The translations under genes and the position numbers were made by a program. Of a stretch of DNA of 64,000 bases, positions 46,040-54,224 are shown in pieces. Within the stretch, counting starts at the first letter, position 1; each line of letters begins with the position of its first letter. A model generated the notes under the pieces. It was given only the letters and a program-made list of their open reading frames with translations, was not told the DNA's origin and searched no databases. The stretch lies in assembly GCA_021014325.1 (NCBI GenBank), contig CM037462.1, forward strand, positions 14,280,135 through 14,344,134, written 5' to 3'. The DNA is from Plazaster borealis (lineage: Eukaryota > Echinodermata > Asteroidea > Forcipulatida > Labidiasteridae).

Positions 46040-47160
46040 AGTGGTACCGTAATATAAGTACAAACAGATTAGGCCTACAAGGCCTTATAAAGGCACTGAA
46101 CACGTTTGGAAATTGTCAAAGACCAGTGTTCTCACTTGGTGTATCCCCACATATGCATAAAATAACAAGCCTGTGAAAATTTGGGCTCCATTGGTCATCG
46201 AAGTTGCAAGAAAATTATGAAAGAAAAAACACCCTTGTTGTACAAATTTGTGTGCTTTCAGATAGGAATAAAAACTTCTTGCAAGAAGTTTTTATTATTT
46301 TAGTGAGAAACTACCTCTTTCTCAAAAAAACTATGTTACTTCAGAGGGAGTCGTTTCCTACAATGTTTTATACTATCAACAGCTCTCCGTTGCTTGTAAC
46401 CAAGTAAGTTTTTATGCAAATATTTGTTTTGAGTCGTTACCAAACGTGTACGATACCTTTAAGAATAGTACCTGTAGTGGCGGCGCAACATTCCTAGTCT
46501 CACATCGTGGAGGAAGGAATGTACCACTAAGGTCGCAGTTCTTCATATAAACTAAACTCAGACGCAGTCAAGAAATAACAAGGGTTTCGACAAAAGCTTG
46601 GTTGTAACTAGCAGTAATGGTCATTGTTCCTTTCTGATACGTAATTTCCAAAACATCTAACACTTCCAAAGCTTCGTGAAAACTGTAAGCAAGATCACAC
46701 ATAAAGAGTATTAAGTACATGTACTAATACAATAACATGACTTCGAACATGGAAAACCTCATTAATAATAATGCTTCATAAAGTTTACTGAACTATCAAA
46801 ATACTACAAACACTTTAAGCAAGTAGATAAAACAGTTATGAAAGTAAAGCAACGATTTAACATACCTCCTTGCATCCTATGGTAACTTAAAACGGAGAGC
46901 TGAAAGGAGAAAGTTGACAACTTTCTGTCTGCATAAAAACGTCAGAATATAAACAGCCAAGATGGCTGCTTCCAACAATGTGCTTCTACAGTAACTAAGT
47001 GATCATAGTGGTCACTAGAGGGCGCTATTTACAATAAACAAATGGCAAGTAGATTATGGCTGCATTTACAGTACCGTAATATAAAAGTACAAACAGTTTA
47101 ACAATAAAAGACCTTAAGAATGGTACTGTAATATAAAAGTACAAACTGTAGAGGTGATAG
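46040..47160. repeat. Dispersed TACCGTAATATAAAAGTACA units
   Basis: Related segments of 25-40 bp lie at about 46047-46072, 47074-47098 and 47124-47148. MITE-1 (46089-46460) lies inside the first segment's extended similarity. Confidence 0.6.
46089..46460. mobile_element. MITE-1 family, full-length copy next to the LINE
   Basis: A 372-bp copy with the central palindrome intact. It sits immediately 5' of the truncated LINE, and its flanks match a nearby empty-site-like paralogue at about 47095-47130. Confidence 0.85.
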
Positions 47161-47276
47161 GCGTGTCTGAATTGGCAGCTATACTGCTGCGGATCTGGCA
47201 GCAGACGCTTCAATACACATTAATGTGGTGATCATACAAGATGCAGCCGCAAACTCGGACATGACCGTGGTGTAAT

Positions 47277-47579
47277 TTAGTTGCCGCCTCCGGTGTTGTT
47301 AAAATCCTTCCCTCCATATTTTCCTTTACTTTGGCTCCTGGTGCGAGGTTTGATTTCGGCCATGTACAAATCCTGTCCTCTCAGCCCGTCGGCAAATATC
47401 AACTGCATGCTGACGGGGGTAGCAACAGCGTAGGCAAACCCACCTTTACTGGTGATGTCCCTAAAGCTATACTTGAGGGAGTTTGGAGGTATTTTATCTT
47501 GGTGCTGATTGGATCCATCTACAATGTGACCAGCTCCAATCACAAAGTAATCAACAGTGGAGGAGTCTTCTCTTATATG
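47277..47579 (-). CDS. ACP5: ACP5 coding exon 6 (terminal)
   Basis: Encodes residues 272-371, starting [18 protein letters not shown] and including [12 protein letters not shown] and GGFAYA, which match the end of the fold. The last 25 or so residues ([15 protein letters not shown] and a Gly/Asn end) go beyond the mammalian protein. The acceptor ends CTCATCCAG. I found no clear AATAAA close downstream on this strand. Confidence 0.94.
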   Translation of the reverse strand, partial: HIREDSSTVDYFVIGAGHIVDGSNQHQDKIPPNSLKYSFRDITSKGGFAYAVATPVSMQLIFADGLRGQDLYMAEIKPRTRSQSKGKYGGKDFNNTGGGN

Positions 47580-50500
47580 CTGGATGAGGAAAAAGAGAGT
47601 TATTTTAACATAATTATTTATTTTAACAGAGTTTTTAACGTGTGTTTAAATGTTCTTGAAGGGTAAGTCAACAACATTTGTTATTCTAAATGGCCTAAGC
47701 ACAGACAAACTTTGCCTCCTATAGCAGAGACAAGAAAGTTGCTATTTGATAAGTAAGAAACACAATAAAGTGTGCCACTTGTCTCAAAATTAATACAAAC
47801 AATTTAAAAATGTACCCCAGCAGTTTTCTTGTGGCTTATTACTTTATATAATAATGGGTGTGATCCCTGGTTACATGGCAGAGACAGGTTGAATGGCTTC
47901 TGACTGGTACCCTGAACAAAGATAATGACAAAATAGGGAGACCGCCAACATTAGGGCTTAGATAGCTCAGTGTAGAGAGTCTGGCACGTTAATCCAGAGG
48001 TCGCAGGTTCAAGTCCCGCTCTAGTCAGTTTTTCTTCGTTCTTTGTTCAACCCCAAAATAGTTATTTACCGTCACATTCACATCTTTTTTGTTGTAACTT
48101 TTTGTAAGTACGTGAAATTATTTTTCAGCCCATTTTTAATAGATATTTGAGGGTGATTTAAAAAGACAATTTAAAATCAAATTAATCAACTAACAAAACA
48201 TTGAGTATAAGCCTGCATGTCTGTTCATATATGCTGACACAATTTTGGGTGGTTTCTGGTACTTAAATTACAACCATTGGGAAATTGACATTGAAATTGA
48301 AATGGTTATTACAATAAAATCACTCTCACAACCTGTAGGCTTAATTACATGATTTGTACACGTTTAAAAAACATTAAAAGACATTGTAAAAATTACATCA
48401 ATAGTAAAAAGAAACTACAAACCACCACCAAAATCCTTACCCAAACACCCCAAAAAACTACAAACCACCACCAAAATCCTTACCCAAACACCCCAAAAAG
48501 TGCAAGTTAAAACAAATAAAAAAAACAGATAATTATTTGAAAGTACAAACAACTAAGAACACATATTAAAGAATGGGGGACTTTAACAAGACGAGTAACA
48601 AAAAAAAGGGGGGGAATAAAAAAAACAAAAAAATGGATGCAAAGTAGCACACTTGATTGTGTTTCTCATTTGCACTCTTGGCTGGCAGAAGAAAAAGCAA
48701 CCTGGATTACCTGAAGATTATGGTCATGTCCACTGAAGTAAGCACTGACATTGTACTTGATAAGCAAGGGTCTGAGACGGGACACTAGACCTGGTGTTGG
48801 ACCATGTTCTGCTATCGACCACACAGGATAGTGACCAGCAACGATCACATAGTCAGCACTGCATGAAAAACAAACAAAATCAGGGTTATTTGTAGCAGTC
48901 AACAATTCCAATTTGTAAAAGTGGGTCTGCTTGGCAGTTACTTTTAAAAGCATGTCATGTGGCCGAGTGGTTTAGAGCATCGAATTCAAGTTCTGGTGGT
49001 TAAGTCATCGGGTGTGGGTTCGAATCCCGCCTTAGACCGGAGCCTGGCATGTGGATTAAATTTTCAGTCCCTACCAGATTATGTCACTGGGGTTTTCCCC
49101 ATTTGGGGTTTTCCTCCCACATCTAAAACTGAACATTTCTTCATCATCTCCTACTCATCCTGTTGGATGTGTAATGGAATGAATAATTTGTTTGTAATCA
49201 GTGACATTTCTCAGATAGTGTATTCCAGTTTGCAGATTACCGCTCCAAATTTTCGGCAATATCTCAAAAACGCAACCACCTTTTGAAATGAAATTTTCAC
49301 AGGTTAGTTTTATGGTATATATCTACAACTATATAGGATTGAAAGAAACAGTGGGTTCCAATTACCAAACGTATACCCACAATCCCTTTAAGGGAGGAGG
49401 ACACTATGGTGCCATATGTCAGTCTTACCTCGTAGAATTCTTAAGCTGGGTCTTGATCCACTTCCACTGAACTTCAGCAGCGTTTTTATCAGCAGGTCCC
49501 TCCAGCTCTTCAGGTGTACTCCACTCATCCCTCACACCACACAGCACCACAGTGTCAATCATGATAAACACCACAGTTAAGTTTGTCCCTTCAATGGTGT
49601 ATTCCAGTTTATAGTACAACGATGGAAAATTCCTGACAAAACAACAGTTTCAATTCAACATTTAGTTTCAGTCATTCTTTTTCCCCAAAAAATTCTCTTG
49701 TGGCAGAAGCAGCTTACAGCCTAATCGTATTCAAACATTGGAACCTATTAAAGTGCGCAAGTTTGTTTCCTTCATGTAGTGGTAAAGCATGTTAGAAAAG
49801 AAAAATCTTGCTTAGCAAAAACAGGTTACCAGCCAAAATACATTCAAACATTGTGACCCATTAAAGTGCGCGAGTTTGTTTCCTTCATGTGGTAAAGCAT
49901 GTTAGAAAAGAAAAATCTTGCTTAGCAAAAACAGGCTACCAGCCAAAATACTATGTAGTGTTGTATTGTTTGCGACTGGTTCCCTGATAATGTTTGCTTA
50001 GCAGAAAAATATGGTTAGCACAATTTTTTGCTTAACAGCTTTATGAAATCAGGCTCACAGATTTCTGTTTCGTGTTGTCAATGTAACATGAGATGCGGTG
50101 GAATTGTCCTTAGCTGCATGAATATGTACATGTACCAGTTTAAAAATAAGAAGAATTTACCATCTCTTTGATAACTTGGTGTACTCCAGTTGGGCTGTGA
50201 CATTACCCCGCCAGTCATGATTCCCAGCAATAACATGCCACGGCGTCTGCAACCACGGATGTGTAAAAACATCCTCAAATGTTTCCTGTAAAAAGACAAG
50301 TTCATTTTTAAAACACCATTGTAATTCTGAGTTTAACTTTTTTGAGTAAATTTATCAATATTTGCAAGGAAAAATGTTTAACAAAATGTAATCATATTTT
50401 TCATTTTTTGTTTCAACATATCAACAAGATATAATAGAGAACTGTATTCTGCAGTGCATGATATTTGGTCAGTTGAAATAATCTCTAGTACAATTTTCTA

Positions 50501-52610
50501 GAGAAGGATTGAGACAATACACATGTTACAGGCTTTTATAGACTAGGGTGATAACAAATATTTTGCTGATTTTACTGAGGGCAAAAGAAATCAGATTTAA
50601 GTAGGAAAAATATCATGCTGTAATAACTCTGGTTTTTGCTCTTGTGAAAACTGTAAATTCTATTGCGCGGAGGGGGGGGGGGCATGTCATGTTTGTCACA
50701 GTGCCCTTTTAAAGGTATTGTACATGTTTGGTAATGACTCAAAACAAATATTAGCATAAAAACTTATTTGGTAACAACAAGATAGTATAAAACATTGTAG
50801 GAAACGACTGAAAGCACATGCAAATTTGTACAACAAAGGAGTTTTTTCTTTTAATCATTTCTTGCAACTTCGATGACCAATTGAACCCAAATTTTCACAG
50901 GCTTGTTATTTTATGCATATATTGGGATACACCAAGTGAGAACACTGGTCTTTGACAATTACCAAACGTGTTCAGTGCCTTTAAATGAGTGTGATCTGAA
51001 GTATGCTGTAAAATGCATACCTTGAATCGTTTGTCTTTAGCATCCGTTTTAATTCCTTCTTCATAGAAATTATCTCCCAGAGCGAGGACAAATGATGACG
51101 AAATTCTCTCCGCAATCACGCCCATCTGCTTGGCACAGGCCACTTCATCCTCAGTGGTATATGGCAGTAGAGTCTGCCCTCCCCAGTCACCGATGACAAG
51201 GAAGGGAAGGGTACCATTTAGTTGAGTTCTGTCTACAATAACGACAAAAGCTAATAACATGAAATTCAATTCAAATCAATCGATACATATTTGCCAGACA
51301 TTTGCACTCATAGAATAGGCTAAAGCTGAGATCTGAAATTAGCGTTTACTTTAGTTTTGTGATCTGATCTGAACAGTGACTTTGTACCGGTGTACAGTTT
51401 TGTGATTTACTTTTTAACCTAACCCAACCCTGAACCCCTATAACCCTAGCCTTGGTGGGATGTCAGTTTTCATTGCTTGCAACCAGAGACAGTTGTCCAA
51501 CCAGGAATACACCGTATCCTTTCAATATGTTGGGTGCGTTTAGTCGATCTAAACCGTTGGTCGATCAAGTTGTGCTAATCATGATGCTATTGCTCGATCT
51601 CACTGCCACCAGTCGAACACCTTTTCTTTTATAAAAGGGAAGTAAAGTCTGATATATCCTAAAGAATCGACCCATCATTCATGCAACTTGATCAAACAAC
51701 CACCCAGATCGACCAATTGCACAGAACGACCAATCGCACAGATCGACCAATCGCACATATTGACCAATCGCACATATTGACCAATCGCACAGATCGACCA
51801 ATCACACAGAACGACCAATCGCACAGAATGACCAATCGCACAGAACGACCTATCGCACAGAACGACCAATCGCACCGATCGACCAATCGCACATATCAAC
51901 CAATCGCACAGATCGACCAATCGCACAGATCGACCAATCGCACAGAACGACCAATCGCACAGAACGACCAATCGCACAGAACGACCTATCGCACAGATCG
52001 ACCAATCGCACAGATCGACCAATCGCACAGATCGACCAATCGCACATATTGACCAATCGCACAGATCGACCAATCACACAGATCGACCAATTGCGCCCAA
52101 CATTCACATGTAGAATACTGTACACTTTAGGCCAACAGTTTCTCCTGATAGTCATAACCCTAGGTCATCCCGACTGGTCATACCTTACAACAAATAATCT
52201 GTTCAAATTTTGCAAATTTTTCATCTTTTTTTCATTTTTTTATTTTATTTTTTTTATTTTTTTTATTTTTTTTATATTTTTTATTCTCAATTAATATGTT
52301 GAAATTCAAAGGTAAAAAAATTGCAAAATTTGTACACATGGTATGGTTCGTCGTAACCATCCAGTCTACAACTCCCGCCCCAATGCATTAGTCATGTTAG
52401 TGTCAATACTTTATTTAGTTACTACAGCATAGAGCAAGGACCCTTGCTCTATGGTTACAGCAGAGTAGTGTAATGGTGATGCCTACCTTTACTCTTGACG
52501 AATACTTTGTGATCTTGCGGTGAATAATTCAACGCAGACGGCAGCGACACGGCAGACTGAAATATGTAACAGAGTAGCACCAAAAACATACACACGGAAG
52601 ACCTCATCAT
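47277..52610 (-). CDS. ACP5: Tartrate-resistant (purple) acid phosphatase type 5 (6 exons, complete)
   Basis: Minus-strand exons 52610-52487, 51232-51021, 50285-50161, 49632-49429, 48858-48711 and 47579-47277 sum to 1116 nt (371 residues plus TAA) with all phases matching. The metallophosphatase motifs are in order: GDWGG (D57), LGDNFY (D95, Y98), AGNHD (N134, H135), AGHYPVWS (H231) and SGHDHNL (H266, H268). These are the ligands of the Fe-Fe or Fe-Zn centre; the Tyr ligand defines purple phosphatases. A hydrophobic N-terminal segment ([15 protein letters not shown]) is a signal peptide, so the enzyme should be lysosomal or secreted. Human ACP5 is 325 residues; here both ends are longer, with a basic, Gly/Asn-rich C-terminal tail. 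The [13 protein letters not shown] stretch lies where mammalian enzymes have the cleavable repression loop. Start: second-choice ATG is 15 bp upstream (52625), with a weaker Kozak context. Confidence 0.95.
47855..48062 (+). mobile_element. tRNA-derived SINE, family A (ACP5 intron 5)
   Basis: The most complete copy: head GGTTACATGGCAGAGACAGG, then AGATAGCTCAGT, then an intact B box GGTTCAAGTCCC and a tail GTTCAACCCCAAAATA. Confidence 0.75.
48413..48498. repeat. 43-bp tandem duplication (ACP5 intron 5)
   Basis: AACTACAAACCACCACCAAA and the rest of the 43-bp unit appears twice with no mismatch. Confidence 0.9.
48711..48858 (-). CDS. ACP5: ACP5 coding exon 5
   Basis: Encodes residues 223-271, from [20 protein letters not shown] (metal ligand H231) to [10 protein letters not shown] (H266, H268). 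It is the most conserved part of the protein. The acceptor ends TTCATGCAG and the donor is GTAATC. Confidence 0.97.
48957..49180 (+). mobile_element. tRNA-derived SINE, family C (ACP5 intron 4)
   Basis: TGGCCGAGTGGTTTAGAGCA A box and GGTTCGAATCCCGCC B box (about 49018-49032), followed by GGGGTTTTCCTCCCACA. The tail matches 1594-1700 on the opposite strand. Confidence 0.72.
49190..49391. mobile_element. MITE-2 family, half copy (ACP5 intron 4)
   Basis: Only the right half is present, from CAGATTACCGCTCC to the CCCTTTAA end. Its left part is replaced by the tRNA-derived SINE at 48957-49180. Confidence 0.65.
49429..49632 (-). CDS. ACP5: ACP5 coding exon 4
   Basis: Encodes residues 155-221, beginning [12 protein letters not shown] and containing [13 protein letters not shown] and the loop [15 protein letters not shown], then the [12 protein letters not shown] helix. 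The loop aligns with the protease-sensitive repression loop of mammalian ACP5. The donor is GTAAGA (49423-49428). Confidence 0.95.
49741..50056. mobile_element. MITE-B-like element with internal duplication (ACP5 intron 3)
   Basis: A segment of about 111 bp starting CATTCAAACATTG at 49730-49740 occurs twice in tandem, followed by the AGCTTTATGAAATCAGG end of the family. The second copy lacks three bases. Confidence 0.55.
50161..50285 (-). CDS. ACP5: ACP5 coding exon 3
   Basis: Encodes residues 113-153: [35 protein letters not shown] and TKLSKR. It carries the metal ligand N134 and the phosphate-binding H135. The residue after GNHD is Trp where mammalian ACP5 has His. The donor is GTAAAT and it ends in phase 2 within the Trp codon. 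Confidence 0.96.
50711..50982. mobile_element. MITE-1 family, internally deleted copy (ACP5 intron 2)
   Basis: A 272-bp element with both inverted-repeat ends present; the central palindrome and about 100 bp around it are missing. Confidence 0.75.
51021..51232 (-). CDS. ACP5: ACP5 coding exon 2
   Basis: Encodes residues 43-112 with [11 protein letters not shown] (metal ligand D57) and [13 protein letters not shown] (D95, Y98), ending KDKRFK. The acceptor ends TTATTGTAG and the donor is GTATGC (51015-51020). Confidence 0.96.
51704..52096. repeat. 17-bp minisatellite, about 23 units (ACP5 intron 1)
   Basis: Unit GATCGACCAATCGCACA, with variants at a few positions (AACGACC for ATCGACC, CATATTGACC). 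It contains CCAAT in every unit. Because 17 is not a multiple of three and the unit lacks stops, all the long open frames on both strands here are artefacts. It is much more GC- and CpG-rich than its surroundings. Confidence 0.95.
52205..52290. repeat. T-rich (TTTTATTT)n tract (ACP5 intron 1)
   Basis: About 85 bp of T with sparse A/C. On the ACP5 strand it is A-rich and lies near the 5' end of intron 1. Confidence 0.8.
52487..52610 (-). CDS. ACP5: ACP5 coding exon 1 (signal peptide)
   Basis: Encodes 41 residues, Met-Met-Arg-Ser-Ser then a hydrophobic core and [19 protein letters not shown], ending in phase 1. The donor is GTAGGC (52481-52486). The chosen ATG has G at -3; an in-frame ATG at 52623-52625 would add MNWIA. 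Confidence 0.85.
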
Positions 52611-54014
52611 GGCGATCCAATTCATAGACTTTGCAATTACCAAACTGTCACGAATGGCAGGGTATTTCTGTTTCTTAAAATATGCATTTTGTAGCCCACC
52701 AGTACAGTGCACACTTCCTCCAGAGATGAGCGGAGCTGAACTTTGAAGTCACGGGCTTATTACACGGGCCAAAAAAAACAATGGACACGTGACAATCACG
52801 TGATGTTGTTGTTTTTTTTAGACCTAAACCTTGTGTTCACTGTGGTTGATTGGTGTAAAGTTTAAAAAGCACCAGACTACTTGTCAGATGATGGAGTTTA
52901 GTGTGGCGGAGGAACGAATCGTCTGCTGAGTGTTGGCAACAGCAATTTATAAATTCGGTATGTGAATTAACGGTGTGAGGATTTACATTGAAAATGAGTG
53001 TCTTTGTTTCATCACTCAAATTCCGACTGACATGAGACAGTATTTACGAAGAGATCGTGTGTTGTATACGAAAGAAAATAGAAACTAAATCCCATCATTC
53101 ATTCATACTCATCATGCAATACACCTTTATCATGATGTCACCATCTTGGTCATGTTCCCTGTATCCAATAACAGGAATGGATGCTAGTCATTGTTAAAAA
53201 AAAAGGAACCAGACTATTTTTTCTTCCAGCCTCGGTTTGGTTACATTGATTTGAATGGGAGAAAATCAAGATGGCTGCACCATGATGAAGGTCTATACAG
53301 TCAGAGCTAGCCCACCCCTGTTAAGCTGTATTATATGGCTCTCGCTTAAAATTGGTCTCATAACACTATGGACAGGAGTGTACTGTTATGAGACCGATGT
53401 TAAAAAGAGAGCCATTACAGCTCAACAAGGTGGGCTAGTGTCTAGGTAACTGTAGTGTATGGTATTTTGGCTGGTAACCTATTTTTCATAAGCAAGAATT
53501 TTCTGTGCTTGGCCATTTTTTGTACAAACACTTACACTTACAGGCTTTATGAACTGGGCCAAAGAATACATTATGATACAGTTACCATTGTGACTGGTAC
53601 CCCACTCAAGACAATCCAAAAACAAGAAGCCATGCAGCCGCAGTGCAGTTTTAAAACTTTAGTCCTACATCTTTTGAAATATAGTTTACCATGTTTATAA
53701 TGCTCATCACGTTCATTAGTTGTGAGTCTAGCACTAAACTAAAGAAATAAACTTGAAGAAAAAAAACAATTTGCTGAACGCTAACATTTAATTAATTTGT
53801 ATCTGGTGCTTTCATTGAAAACTAAAAATTGTTCCCATTGTCCTGCCCAGCCCTTAATTTTGTTACCCCCCCCCCCAAAAAAAAAGAAGGGGGAAAAAGA
53901 GAGACTATAGTCTATAATTATTCCTAATTTTGTACTTGATTGTTTTTTGTTTGTACCCAAAAGTTGTTTCTTACATTAATACATTTGTATTTGTTGAATA
54001 ATTTATATTGTTAG
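52611..54014. promoter_or_regulatory. Divergent intergenic region, ACP5 and FGGY
   Basis: This 1.4 kb holds the ACP5 promoter and the upstream region of FGGY. A TAG acceptor at 54011-54014 just before the FGGY ATG suggests that FGGY has a non-coding first exon somewhere upstream. A 132-bp foldback repeat occupies 53307-53438 and part of a GGGCCC-type MITE lies at 53459-53565. No TATA box was assigned. Confidence 0.4.
53307..53438. mobile_element. Foldback element upstream of FGGY
   Basis: CTAGCCCACC...GGTGGGCTAG bound 132 bp with near-perfect pairing along both arms (TATGGCTCTC and GAGAGCCAT, TGGTCTCATAACA and TGTTATGAGACC-type blocks). Any open frame here is a shadow. Confidence 0.82.
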
Positions 54015-54020
54015 CTGAAA

Positions 54021-54224
54021 ATGGTTGACCACAAGGACAAGGCCTCGCTCGGTTTGTTTATTGGGGTGGATGTGGGTACTGCCAGCGTGCGTACAGCGGT
54101 AGTCAACAACACTGGAACCATCGTAGCAACAGCGAGTCGGCCAATCAGAATTTGGCAGTCGGAAGGAGGCATCTTCGAGCAATCCTCCGAGAATATATGG
54201 TCAGAATGTTGTGCAGCTATGAAA
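54021..54224 (+). CDS. FGGY: FGGY coding exon 1
   Basis: Encodes residues 1-68, including [17 protein letters not shown] and [13 protein letters not shown]. The ATG follows a likely TAG acceptor by six bases, so the 5' UTR is probably split. The donor is GTACGT at 54225. Confidence 0.93.

Noticed and set aside
51704..52096. Possible CRISPR array
   Set aside because: Units are contiguous with no spacers, the genome is animal, and there are no associated genes.
51675..52155. Overlapping long open frames on both strands with CDWSICAIG- and [12 protein letters not shown] repeated peptides
   Set aside because: They are produced by the 17-bp minisatellite, which lacks stop codons in all frames; it lies in an ACP5 intron.
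53255..53449. 64-codon open frame upstream of FGGY
   Set aside because: Lies over the 132-bp foldback element and has no splice link to FGGY exon 1 in frame.
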